DNA of 64,000 bases, taken from NCBI GenBank assembly GCA_037976565.1, contig CP137671.1:25124197-25188196 (forward strand). The letters run 5' to 3'. Of the stretch, positions 12,806 through 23,122 are shown in pieces; the first letter of the stretch is position 1; the number at the start of each line of letters is the position of its first letter. Under the pieces are notes generated by a model. That model searched no databases, was not told the DNA's origin, and saw nothing but the letters and a program-made list of their open reading frames with translations. Position numbers and translations under genes: made by a program. The DNA is from Mesocentrotus franciscanus. Lineage: Eukaryota; Echinodermata; Echinoidea; Camarodonta; Strongylocentrotidae.

Positions 12806-14268
12806 AAGCCTACTTATTACTTATCTGAGTTTGCTCAACTTTTACCAGAATGCTTCTCCAATGTTTTCTGCTTTCCGTACTATCAGGGATACATTTCCTA
12901 AAAATAACTATGACTACATGTATCAATACTTGCTACTGGCTCTCAACCTAAATCTTTATTTCCTGCACCCCAGGGAAGAACAGTTTTCCTATACTAACAA
13001 ATCTGAATGGGTTATCCAGCCATTCACTTTACCATTGATTTTACTATGTACATGTACATGCATTTTCTTTGCATTGTTTTTAATATTGTGATATGGAAAA
13101 TAAAAACCAATACCAATACCAAACCTTTACAATGTTTACTTATTAGATAAAAAAAGAGTGACAAAATAAACATTAAAATTGTAACTTGCAATACTCTTTT
13201 GGTGTTGAATAACATGTACATGTATGATGATAAGGTTTTAACCTTATTACCCAGCAAGTCTTCAATAATATTCCAAATATTTATAAGATTTCTTTTATTG
13301 TCATTGAAATGTTTCTGGATAATAACAAAGTCAGGTTTTGCATAACAATTTATCAAGTATATTACCCATATTCTTATTAACCTTTTACTAACTTCAGAAG
13401 CATTCAGACAATATTGTTTATGTTTATTGCATCAACCAAACTAACTCTAATGTCATCCAAAAATGTTGTTGTTTTAACAGCTACATGTACTAATGTATTT
13501 ACAGTTCATTTCTATTTCTTTTCAAGAGATTTTTGTCATATATTTTTGTTTTGATATAGAAACAAAATTTGAGTAAATAATACCAACAAAATCATTGCCG
13601 TTAATTTGCATAATCTTCAATGGTCAATGTTAGGATTAATCGTTACATGTACATACCGGTAATCATCTGGTGTATGAGTAAATATTTTCATGTTTGATTT
13701 GGGTTTCTGAATATCACTGTAACTACTATCAGTGATAGTAGTGATTAATTGTTGCAGTAAAAATCATCTAAGTCATAATTTCATCTCTAAAATTAGTGTC
13801 AAGAGAATCTAAAATTCACATACACCTGTAGGAACACCACCATCCCTTCAACACACGTATACATGTACATGTATATTTACATTGGATAAAAGTGTAACCC
13901 TGTTTATTGAACAATAATGAAGTATTTCATGAATCCATGTTTCAGAGAGGTTCTTGAGTTAAAGGCTATCTGTTTGGATAATATGTCCTAATTTGGAATT
14001 AAACTAATCTAAATTAACCATTATACCCTTGATAAGCTGAGTTAAGCTCAATATCAGTAACATATTTACAGAGAAATAAATTTGACAAATATTCTTAACA
14101 TAATTGAAACATGCATGTGCAGGTACTAGCATTTTTGTTATCCTTTTTCATAATTGTGTACATGTACATACATTAGTCTACTCTTAAACATAAACTGTAC
14201 AAAGGCAAAATTCTTTTCTTTTTTGGTAACAAACAAAAAGGAGTAAAGTATTACACTAGTTAAAGGTA
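12806..14268. other. AT-rich intronic-looking stretch
   Basis: No exon with plausible splice sites and no bounded element. Several ACATGTACATGT runs (about 13045, 13215, 13860) are the only visible structure. Confidence 0.4.
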
Positions 14269-14272
14269 TTAA

Positions 14273-14861
14273 AGCCCCTCTATACAATTGTATAATAATG
14301 TTACTAGTCAATGGATGAGAGTGAACATATCCCTGCATGTTGATCTACTGATATTAGACATACAATTTGATGGTAACATTTCACTTGAATTGTATCATAA
14401 TCTAAAAGGGATGTCATTTAAGACACATTTCTGATGAAAGAATACAAAATTTGGGTTTTCTGTGGACAATATAAAACCCAAATATTTTTTTCAGAACCCT
14501 TTCATTACCCCTTGACAATCACCCCCGAGGACAACTACCCCTGTGGACAATACCCCCCTGTTCATTAAAGGGGAACTCTACCCTGATACAATGTACTAGT
14601 TTTAATAAAAGCAGAATTTTTTCAGGGAGGCAATTGTCCTGGGGTGGGGGTAATTGTCTGGCTTGGAATCCACCGGAGGTGATTGCTCAGGGGGTAATAG
14701 TCCTAGAACCTGTTTTCTTTTATCAATATTTGTCTTCAAACACATTTTGGGGAAATCTTTGCAGAAATGTGTCTTAAATGGCAACCCTTTCACATTATGA
14801 TATAGTTTACAACATGAAATTTTGCCGTCAAATTTGGGGCTCCCAACACTTTAGAGGGGCT
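14273..14861. mobile_element. piggyBac-like TTAA element (MITE)
   Basis: Flanked by TTAA at 14269-14272 and 14862-14865. Inverted ends are AGCCCCTCTA and its complement TAGAGGGGCT. An internal pair, GTCATTTAAGACACATTTCTG near 14415 and its complement near 14765, shows that the arms were longer. No coding capacity. Confidence 0.75.
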
Positions 14862-15712
14862 TTAAACTGCAAGGAAAATGTTCAGTATATGTATGGTTCA
14901 CTGTACAAGAGATGTACCAGCCAAATGTGACATTATGTATTTAAATTATCCATTATCTTTGCATGAGATTAGCTTTCTTACATCTTTGTTTTTATCACGG
15001 AGGATGAGTGCAATAACTTGTCCTGACTTGTCCATGCAGTGTTTTAGGACAGGATCTTGTCAGGGATAGCAAAGCAGCATTTTTCTTTTGTCAGGTCTTC
15101 TTGGATTGATTTTTTTTTCAAGAAAGTTTTTTCCTTCCTCTCAAAGAAGCATGCAATTGTGTAGAAGACTAAGAGTTGAATTTAGCTACAATTGCCAATT
15201 GGGCAAGATTTTTTTTCTTCTTAGAATCATCTGGCATTGCCTTTTTCCTTGATAGCTCGTCTGGTTCACTCTGATTTCAGCATTTGATTCACTGAGCCTA
15301 GTATGTTTGGCTCCACTGACCGTCTCTATACGCACGGGTTAGTGAGGGGAGGTTATGCAATGCAGTTTGTGTGTGATTGCTGATCTCATCGCGCACAGTA
15401 GCTTCAAGAAAATGGTCAGATAAGGTGAAAGTAAACTTGTCTTTATATTTTGATGTTCTATAATGATTTTTCAACGTTATTTTTTATTGTATATATGAAA
15501 ATTAGATTATTTTTTTCAACCTTTTTTCTAAAACAATTTTTTTGAGAAGAAAAAAAAACGAGGCCAAATTTTGTGCAAAATTCCAAGGAAAATCTCTAAT
15601 TGACCCCTCCATTGTGCATGTGCCAAGGATTACAGATTATCGTACACAGATGTGTCAGTGTATGGGAAAGTCTGACAAATGTTAGTTTTATTCAAATTTA
15701 AAATTCCCATAC

Positions 15713-15797
15713 CAGACAGTTATTTCTGTCCAACTTCTTGGCAAGAGAAATGCCAAGGATCTCATCAACTGCTTTGGGGATGATTGCGTTTGTGCAT
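15713..15797 (-). CDS. Middle exon of unrecognised minus-strand gene
   Basis: On the minus strand a GTATTACAG acceptor leads into 85 bases ending at a CTG|GTATGG donor. The exon supplies one base to a split codon and then 28 codons, including AIIPKAVDEILGISLAKKLD, a helix-like, well-mixed peptide. Its entry phase matches the two-base overhang of the exon at 17089-17004 and its exit phase matches the exon at 8520-8392. The overlapping 101-codon frame in another register is a less likely reading. Additional exons between this one and 8520 are possible. Confidence 0.5.
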
Positions 15798-16429
15798 CTG
15801 TAATACCTAGTTTAGGCAGAGGCTGCGGAGACTGCACGGCTACATATACTGCACTGAACTTGCACGATTTCTGTACAACCTCCGAGCAGCCTCTGTACGG
15901 ATTGGCCCCGCCTGCCGAGGGCCAATACAAGAAATGGCATGATGCTCGTACACTGTAGATAATGTAAACACAAACATCATCGCCCGTAGCCACTTACGAT
16001 GCCCCCAAAATCGCACACACAAAAAAATTTCAGAGAACAATTTATCGTACACCGACCGGGCACTGTAAACTAAGCATTAGCACTTATTAGTTATTGATAC
16101 GTTGAAGTAACCTATAGTTCAACTTCTGTCGTGACTTGTGAGTAATTCTTCTGTACATTTGCTTGGAGTTGGAGAAACAAGTTTTACCTATGTACGTACC
16201 TAATATAGTAATACCCCGCACATTTATTTATACACCGTAGCACATCGTCCCCAAAAACATGGTATCTAAAATGTGCGGGTATTCTGCAGTTATAAGCCCA
16301 AGTTTTTGCTATCCTATGTGTATCCCGCTTTTAAGACAAGTTAAGTTAAGTGGTAGTTTGCATTCTTTTCATTTTAGTTGTAGAGGTGTAGATCTTACTT
16401 TACTAGTACTAGTAGTCTAGCCTGTAGTA

Positions 16430-16461
16430 GATTCTAGTAGTAGTACAGTAGTAGTAGTAGT
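16430..16461 (+). repeat. (AGT)n microsatellite
   Basis: An imperfect AGT trinucleotide run. A 36-codon frame starts just after it (ATG 16462) but has no supporting context. Confidence 0.6.
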
Positions 16462-16574
16462 AATGGCTATGCCTCTGCCGGCTGCCTGTGCTTGCTGTGG
16501 TCATAATTCATATGGACTTATTTCAGCTAAATTTTGTGAAGTTATTCACTTGTTATTGCCCAGCTCAGTCTAAT

Positions 16575-16640
16575 AATATCAGTAGATCAATATGCAGGGC
16601 TATGTTCACTCTCATCCATTGACCAGTAACATTATTATAC
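16575..16640 (-). repeat. Fragment matching the 14273 TTAA element
   Basis: About 60 bases match the reverse complement of 14295-14350 (shared blocks GTAGATCAAYATGCAGGG and TGTTCACTCTCATCCATTGA). It is a partial copy of that element without visible ends. Confidence 0.7.
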
Positions 16641-16748
16641 GCGAGATTGTCAAGATTGGAATCATGCATTTAACTGACTAGGCCTAGACTAGTACATGTA
16701 CTACTAGTCTTATCGTCTTACTCTTAGTGAGCTACACCGCGCCACTGC

Positions 16749-16797
16749 TAACTCCAAGGAGTTCCGCCGCCTTCGGCGGCGGAGCTACCTGGAGTTA
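16749..16797. mobile_element. 49-bp palindrome with 9-bp target duplication
   Basis: The insert runs from TAACTCCA to TGGAGTTA (perfect 8-bp ends). It has a central CCGCCGCC/GGCGGCGG stem closed by a C(TTCG)G loop, the most stable kind of tetraloop hairpin. CGCCACTGC is repeated exactly on both sides (16740-16748 and 16798-16806). Palindromic structure plus exact flanking duplication indicates a transposed or templated insertion. Its length and 9-bp duplication do not point to one known family. Confidence 0.7.
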
Positions 16798-17003
16798 CGC
16801 CACTGCTTGCTGAGCTGTGCAGCTGTACCGCCAGCCTGGCACCGGGCTACATGTACATTGACTGTACATGTACATACTGCGGCAGAAGCACAATTTCAAC
16901 TAATGAAGCTTAGCTATAAATAAATTTAAAAAAATATATATATATATATAGACCTATGCATATACTGCTCTTGTTGTCAAAGAAAAAACAAAACAAACCT
17001 TAC

Positions 17004-17089
17004 CTTGAAACATCTCGAAAATACCAAAGATATGAGAATATGTAGCTTTTCACCGGCTTATTATTATTTGGAACGTCCGATAACAACAT
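17004..17089 (-). CDS. Start exon of unrecognised minus-strand gene
   Basis: On the minus strand ATG at 17089-17087 opens 28 codons plus two bases, ending at a strong AAG|GTAAGG donor. The peptide begins MLLSDVPNNNKPVKS and continues with an aromatic-rich stretch (YIFSYLWYF). An in-frame TAA lies six codons upstream, which supports this ATG as the start, although its Kozak context is weak. The two-base overhang joins the one-base entry of 15797-15713 without a stop. The full model is about 99 codons over 8.7 kb. The YIFSYLWYF segment is hydrophobic but too short and interrupted to call a membrane helix with confidence. Confidence 0.45.
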
Positions 17090-17224
17090 GCACGTGTTAA
17101 GATATTATCTAGATAGTCTAGTTCTAAGCACACGCAGACTGCTATTTGTGACATTAAGCTGATCAAGTGTACCGAAAAAGAAAAGAAAAGTGTACCGACC
17201 CAGCACTGAGCCACCGACCATACA

Positions 17225-17385
17225 CCCAGTGGCGGATCTAGGGGGGCAGGCCCTCCCTAGAAAAAAACAGGTAAAAACGCCCTTTAAAAAAAAAAAAAGA
17301 AGATGGGCCCGCTCCCCTGGCGCTCAAGGGGCCGGGAGGGGGGTGGTGGTTGAAAAAAGCACTCCCCGTTGAGCACAAAAATGAG
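17225..17385 (+). repeat. Interspersed GTGGCGGATCTAGGGGGG repeat
   Basis: Begins with CAGTGGCGGATCTAGGGGGG, a block seen again in degraded form at about 40567 (GTGGCAGATCTAGG). It continues through an A run and GC-rich blocks to AAAGCACTCCCC. The 60-codon frame across it is not a gene. Confidence 0.55.
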
Positions 17386-17394
17386 TGCTCACTA

Positions 17395-17610
17395 TATTTT
17401 ATCTCATAAAATAATCACAAATTATAGTAATCATCAAATGATTATCACACCTTAGGGATAATAGACGAATGTGCATTAGAACGACTGAAAATAAGACTAT
17501 TATTGGAGATTACACCAAATGGCTACAAATTAGACCAAGTGATAAATAGATGAAATGATTATTAGATATGTAGATTGTAGACGAGCTTGGGTGTAGACCA
17601 TATTGGAATA
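17395..17610 (+). repeat. Degenerate short tandem repeat
   Basis: Weakly periodic blocks of the type AAATGATTATCA, TTAGACCAAGTGATAAATAG and GATGAAATGATTATTAG recur. Read as an old degenerate tandem array. Confidence 0.4.
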
Positions 17611-18745
17611 GATCAACTGGGTTGGGTAAGAGAACGCTTAATTAGTCTTTATACAAGCATAACACCAAAATTATCTTTATGATTTCAGCGTTAGATGGTT
17701 GATACTTGAATTTTTACTAAACAAAATAAAGGTGAGAATATATGGAATGGTAACTAAACATACGAATTATGGCTCATATAAACGAGTCATAATAGTGAGA
17801 TGCGCCTACTATTTCACATTAGTATTTCTTCTGTTTTCACCCCATGATCCAATATCGGCTGAGAAGATTAGACTAATTTCAAACGATGTATATTCGGTAT
17901 ATTCCCAAGAAGAAAAAATCACTGTGTAGTATAGTCTCCTTAAAGAACAGTTTCCGATGTTGCATGGCTGAATATTGAAGCAAGAGATGTTGTATCTCGT
18001 CTTTATCTCTCTGACAAACAAAAGAGATACTGCTACATCTAGACACATGCATAGATCCCTCACAGGCTCACACACGCCTACAAAGGGCTGATTCGATCGG
18101 ATATTTTAAGACTCGCGTTAAAATTGAATGTATTTCTGTTTTTAAGACTAGCAACACTAATCAATGCTTATGGAGGCCATTTCACAATTATTTACTTTCA
18201 ATAAGATAGCAATAGTAAGCATTTGAAAATATATGATTCACAAGAAAAATATTATTACATAACAAAACTAAAGAATTTGATTTTTTACCAACAAATTTCA
18301 TTCAGTCCTGGATGGTAACTTCAAATTGGCCACTAGCCTGGTTGCTGCAGAAAGATTTTCGTAAGTGGATTTACGTCATCATTAAGCTATACCACTTGTT
18401 ATTCAACATTTTGCTATTTCAAACAAACATTTAAAATTTGTCCCTGAAAAATCAATTAAATATATTCTAAAACTAATATATTTTTATAGAGTTTTTATTT
18501 CAGTATTTTTGAAGGTCCGACATTTAAAATGTGTACCGATATAAAAACATAAATACGAGATTCACGTCAAATCGGCCACATTTGCTACGCTCGGGAACGT
18601 TATAACTACGCCTCAATAGTCTATAGAACGCTTCATACCCCATGGTGCAGAGGTTGTAACCGAGTCGTATGCACATTTCACCATTTTCATCACATATCTC
18701 TTTGTGTCATTGAGAACGCGGATTGTATCGCCTGTTTTGGAAGCT

Positions 18746-18768
18746 NNNNNNNNNNNNNNNNNNNNNNN
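18746..18768. other. Assembly gap (23 N)
   Basis: Short run of N between AAGCT and GCTTTATCG. The three bases GCT occur on both edges, too few to argue for overlap. Confidence 1.
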
Positions 18769-19189
18769 GCTTTATCGTAAAGGTTAATCTTAATCGAGTT
18801 TTTGTCAAGTTCTACAATCGATCTTAAATCAATTTTCCGTGGAATTTATAACTAAATACCTCTGATAAAATGCTGATATTTTGTGAGTATTTGAAGGATA
18901 TTTTTATATATTTTCATTTGAATTTGATGATATTACAATGGACTTCTATTTTATCCTGAAACAATCATATACGAATATTCTGATGTTTTACTTGACTGAG
19001 ATATGTTTTGTTAAGCACGGGCGACAGCAGAATTAGAAACTGGGAGTGGGACTGTGTGAGCGATGTGCCTCTTCGCGCCCACTCCTAGAGCCACAACTTC
19101 TGGGGTGCGCTGAGCTGAGCTGCGAAGACAGGCCCTGGTAGCCGGTAGTCCCTGCGCGGCCGCCGCGCCAGCTGCCCCGAGATTGGGCA

Positions 19190-19485
19190 CTCTTTTTCTG
19201 TTAATGTCAGACTGTTAGCTCTTCTTTTTCGTCGTCATAATCTGTCTCCTTCAATTCTGAAGATTCTTGCAGATGAAAGGGTAGACCGAGAATTTCTGTC
19301 TCTTCCGTTCGCGTTAGCCTCTGAGTCTGATTTGGGTAGGGTCGGCTCCTCTCTTTAGAGACAGAAGCCGACCATAGGCGCTCCTGTGCAAACTCGGTGG
19401 AACGGATCTGGCCACCAAATTCCGGCCAAACTTTTGGAGTAAAATGTCACTTTAGCGGATTCATATCCGATGCATTTATTTTTGA
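19190..19485 (+). repeat. Multi-copy block (RHNL...LADE and GGTCGGCT hairpin)
   Basis: Two modules. The first (about 19215-19275) translates on the plus strand as RHNLSPSILKILADE and recurs on the minus strand at 24486-24566 as RHNLPPSLLKILADEG. The second (about 19320-19485) includes a GGGTCGGCTCC/GAAGCCGACC hairpin and recurs in reverse complement at 63340-63525. Multi-copy behaviour argues for a repeat or an amplified gene fragment. Confidence 0.65.
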
Positions 19486-19601
19486 AAATTAGGTCTAGGC
19501 TAATATACATCAATTTCACTTACCAGATTGACTGTATGATGCGTTTAACTAGGCCTATAAGGGTCTTTTTTCCTCGTTTTCTTCGTCGAAATTGAACTCC
19601 G

Positions 19602-19662
19602 CTCCGTGTTGAAATTGTTAATGTTAGTACTGCGCATGCGCTGCAAAGATTTCAACACGGAG
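19602..19662. repeat. Inverted repeat centred on an NRF-1-like site
   Basis: CTCCGTGTTGAAAT (19602-19615) is perfectly inverted at 19649-19662. Between them lies TGCGCATGCGC (19631-19641), which matches the NRF-1 core apart from the final purine. This could be a small mobile palindrome or a regulatory site; no transcript start can be tied to it. Confidence 0.55.
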
Positions 19663-20662
19663 AGATAATAAGATAGCAAGAGAGAGAGAGATGATATAGG
19701 CCTATACTTTTTGATTGGTGTTACACGTTTCTCAACTTTTAATGAAAGGTAGGAAATATTCAATTTAAATGCTGCGCGTGTGCTTTCCAAGATCGCTCAC
19801 CGCATCGTTTTCACCCACGTCGGCATTGTGTCTTTATAAACTGTAATATTTCTGTAATCACTAGGCGTTGTGGCGTGTGCCTGTAATCCAACAGTGGAAG
19901 TTACAAACTGATTCAGCCGAGGACGCAGGTTCAAAACTGAGTCACGTCTTTCGGATGGTGACGCTAAAGGTCTGTCCCCAGACGTAAATAATCATATCTG
20001 ATTGATACACGTCTGTAAAAACCCAATACACACTAATCAGGAGACTCGTATTTTGGCCTTCGTCGGAGGAACACGTAATACGAATTAAGCTCTCCCTGGA
20101 AATCCCCCCATAGCCATAAAAGGAACTGGACGCTGGAATTTAAATTATGAAGGTATACTGAACGAAGTCGACTTAGACGCTGGAATTAAGATGTACTACT
20201 TTTAGACGCAGGAATATTTCTAAGTCCAACTCTCCCCCTACATGTATGATGCTATATATTAGAAGGAATGGAATTAAACTGAGATGGGAAACTTCCAATA
20301 GCCGATGTTAAATTATTAAAATGAAACATTGCCCTTGAAGTTTAATAGTTATGTATTAAGCTAATTTTAAAAACGATACTGACAGTATATGAATTAGTGT
20401 AACTATGAGCACAAGACATTGTGACAGTGGCGATATAAAGATGTTGTAAATATTTAAAGTGTGAATAAAAGTTGACAATTTTTCTTTTGTCTTGAAACTT
20501 AAATATGAGTCATTTAACACTTGTCTTTCTTAACTGGTACACCTCCGTCATAGTCATATATTTTGGCCAGACGAACAGTAATAATTAATTGTAGCTTTCC
20601 CCGCCTCTTTGCAAATAAAAGTTAAGACCTAATTTCTTTGACCGCTCGAAAAACTTGACAAG

Positions 20663-20836
20663 ATGTCATCTGACGAAAATCCTGACAGATTAGTAAAAGA
20701 ATCGAATTCCCCAGCTGGGAATTGGAACAATCCTGACGTAGAGGTCGAGATTGAAGGCGGGGGCGGCCGCCACAATATGCATGTTTGTTATTGTTGGAAA
20801 GCTTATGATTTAAGGATTTACAAATATATTGAATGA
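20663..20836 (+). CDS. Possible small reading frame, 57 codons
   Basis: ATG in good context (ACAAGATGT) opens MSSDENPDRLVKESN, then an acidic and glycine-rich part (VEVEIEGGGG), and ends at TGA. A change of composition halfway suggests that only the first half may be coding. No clear donor is visible. It could be a small protein, a first exon, or chance. Confidence 0.2.
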   Translation: MSSDENPDRLVKESNSPAGNWNNPDVEVEIEGGGGRHNMHVCYCWKAYDLRIYKYIE

Positions 20837-20969
20837 CAGAATTTTGCATTTTTTGTTAAATTATTATTAGACTTAAAAAGATCAATAGGGTAAGCAGAGG
20901 AACCCGGAAGCGTTGATATTCTCGATATCGACATAATGTATGTATGTGACATATTTCCATGGACTATTC

Positions 20970-21137
20970 CTAAGTGATATGGACCGCATCACGATTATTA
21001 GCGTTCACATTTTCGTCGTCTTCAAATTCGCCCAATTCACCGTCATCTTCACTTTCTCCACCATTATCACTGAAACGAACTTCTTCTTCATCATACACCA
21101 AGATCATTTCGAGTTCATCTGAGCTGTCTTCTGTCAT
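20970..21137 (-). CDS. Acidic N-terminal exon or 55-aa protein
   Basis: The minus strand reads ATG at 21137-21135 in good context (TAAAATGA), then 54 codons and TAG. About two residues in five are D or E (MTEDSSDELEMILVYDEEE, then SEDDGELGEFEDDE). Acidic N-termini of this kind occur in many nuclear proteins and in some transposases. It may be a complete small protein or a first exon whose donor I cannot place. Its start faces the plus-strand exon at 21486, about 350 bases away, so both could share a promoter. Confidence 0.45.
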   Translation of the reverse strand: MTEDSSDELEMILVYDEEEVRFSDNGGESEDDGELGEFEDDENVNANNRDAVHIT

Positions 21138-21265
21138 TTTACTGATAATTAATATCCCGGTATAATGTCTGTACTTTCACTCTGATATTTATTGTTTACT
21201 TGCACAGTGCTATCTGAATGCAAAAAGAATGCGCGCGGTAGCCGTGTTGTGAATAGTCAATGAAA

Positions 21266-21273
21266 TGACGTCA
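21266..21273. promoter_or_regulatory. CRE/ATF site in a putative bidirectional promoter
   Basis: Perfect TGACGTCA, the full palindromic CREB/ATF site, lies between the divergent starts at 21137 (minus) and 21486 (plus). A GCGCGC patch sits just beside it at 21231-21236. Full CRE palindromes are typical of CpG-containing housekeeping promoters. Promoter activity here is inferred. Confidence 0.45.
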
Positions 21274-21485
21274 CACGACTAAGCCTCCTTGAGGTATCGT
21301 AGACGAAATTCTCTCAATAAAACTTGACTCTCGTAACTTCATTTCATTATTTCTCCTTCCCCTTATGCTTTTGGACAATGAACTTAAAAACAAATGTAAA
21401 GAACTGAAAATAACCTTTCGAAAGATACCTAATTCAATTAATATGCATTTTCTGATAATTGTTTTCTTTTTTGTTTTCTTTACAG

Positions 21486-21921
21486 TGACCCCATAGAGTT
21501 TGGTGCTTTTAGTCTCATCCCCATGATACCTGGGCATACATGTAATAGAAGGAGAGAGAGACTTAGATATCAAAGCGATAGGACTACCAACTCTGGGAAT
21601 GGAAGAGAGTCGAACTTCGGAGGCAGAGTTGAGATGGTTATTCACTCGGCTAGCAACGAGAGATGCTAGTGAACGTTCCCTGGCGTTGGCCGAAATAGAA
21701 GTTTCTGGTAGCGAACTAGTGCCCAATGGATCGCCCAATGGCACAGGGACGGTATGCAAATTGGCAGTAACGATCACAGTGCTGATGGATTGCTTATTGA
21801 ATCTGCACTGAGCAAGAATGTGACTTCCACCCGCTTCTTAGCTAACATCTTGCGGCTGGCTATCCAGTGCCCCTTCAGTGATGTAAGGGAGCGATGTAAA
21901 GCAGTACTACAAGGAGTGAAG
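21486..21921 (+). CDS. 5' coding exon of plus-strand gene, with frame break
   Basis: A strong acceptor (TTGTTTTCTTTACAG, AG at 21484-21485) precedes the exon. It ends at AAG|GTAGGC. ATG at 21599 (G at -3 and +4) opens MEESRTSEAELRWLFTRLA and runs to SGSELVPNGSPNG. The continuation is open only in another frame, entering near 21750 (QIGSNDHSADGLLIES) and continuing through TSTRFLANILRLAIQCPFSD to VLQGVK in phase 0. Each half is stop-free and helix-like where the other is closed. The simplest reading is one missing base between about 21735 and 21755, either an assembly error or a real disabling change. Sequence before 21599 would be 5' UTR. The second half resembles a HEAT/ARM-type helical repeat, but I cannot name the family. 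Confidence 0.5.
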
Positions 21922-22027
21922 GTAGGCTATTCAGAACATTTCAAGGGTTTAATAGTTCAGGTACATTGATGAATATTTAGCATTCCAAATTCAAGCTATT
22001 CATTATTTTCTTCAGTTTTCTTTTCAG

Positions 22028-22220
22028 AAAACACCTAAAGGACAATGAATATTTAATTTCATTTCATTCATCTCATTTCATTTTTATGAGGATTACAATT
22101 AAAAGTGTGTGCTTCATTAGTCAGAATAATTATCTTGGCAAGAACCTTTCTAACTGTTTGTCCCTGAATTACCCCAAGTGTCATACTTACTGGTGTAGAA
22201 TTCATACATTTTTGCCTTGT
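22028..22220 (+). other. Possible alternative exon after a strong acceptor
   Basis: TTCTTCAGTTTTCTTTTCAG at 22008-22027 is the best acceptor in the region. In phase 0 the following exon would stop after seven codons (KTPKGQ then TGA); in another phase it is open for about 60 codons. It could give a truncated isoform of the gene starting at 21486, or be unused. Confidence 0.2.
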
Positions 22221-22658
22221 ATTTAATTTTAAACAGAGGGGAGAATTATTTGTCATTATTTGCTGTCTGATCTTCAACTTTAGTCCTTATCATATAAATC
22301 ATCAAATGTTATAGCATAACTACAGAATAAAAAGGCATGATAACAATCTAGAAAGTGCTGAGGGGTGTCTCTGAATGTTCAATACCAAACATGCCTCAAG
22401 TACATTGTTATGTACTGGCAAAGTTCATTCTGTGACAATGCATCGAGGGTTGTGTGTACACATGTTTTTCATGTTTTACAACATTTTCATATCCTGGGCA
22501 ATACAAGTTACCTGGATTTATAAAGAGATAGTTGTTGATTACTGGTAAAGGTGAAACAAATTTGTGACCTTCCTCATCATTTTTATTTCCATGTTGGAGA
22601 GTAATTACATGTACAAGCTGTATTAAATACAATTAATTTCGCGTACATGTACATGTAC

Positions 22659-23122
22659 CAGAGATGCCAACTGTTCCGTTTTTGCCGTATTTGTCCCGTT
22701 TTTTGGCTATGAATACGGCAGTACGTTTTTTGTATGTTTTGTTACGTTTTTTTTTTTTAATTTTTTTTTTTTAATTTTTTAAATTTTTTTATTTATTTTT
22801 TTTAAAATTTTATTGACGTTTTTCTTCATTTCCGATCATGGGCTTTGTGTTGTGTGTGTATTATGCATCTATGTCTTCAAACGATGCATGCAGTACGGTG
22901 ATACGGGGCCCAAACTGCGCTCGTTGCGAACAACCCACGTGTACTGTATGCACGTCGCTCCGATCCGGGTACGTATAAATGGTACCGCCGTTGCCTATTT
23001 CTTTGAAGCTGCTTGATTGGGCGATATTTTAGGGTTTTTTCAAAAATACTTTTTTTGGTCAAAAAATACTGTTTTTTCTGTTTCAGAATACTTTTTTTTG
23101 TTGATGAAGGTTGGCATCTCTG
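22659..23122. mobile_element. hAT-like non-autonomous element
   Basis: A 464-bp insert with perfect 13-bp inverted ends CAGAGATGCCAAC / GTTGGCATCTCTG. The inside has T-rich CCGTTTTTTGG / TACTTTTTTTGG subterminal blocks and a GC-richer centre. The flanks are TACATG repeats on both sides, so the target duplication cannot be defined precisely (ATGTAC is shared). Confidence 0.75.

Noticed and set aside
15840..16052. 70-codon minus-strand frame upstream of the middle exon
   Set aside because: No acceptor/donor pair links it in phase with 15797-15713; GC content may reflect a regulatory region instead.
19524..19700. Minus-strand exon before a CTG|GTAAGT donor (frame TLIGLVKRIIQSI)
   Set aside because: The donor is good, but no acceptor is visible and two frames are equally open across the NRF-1 palindrome.
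20703..20770. Cloning-vector remnant (EcoRI, NotI-like sites)
   Set aside because: Isolated six- and eight-base sites without any polylinker order; the surroundings read as genomic DNA.
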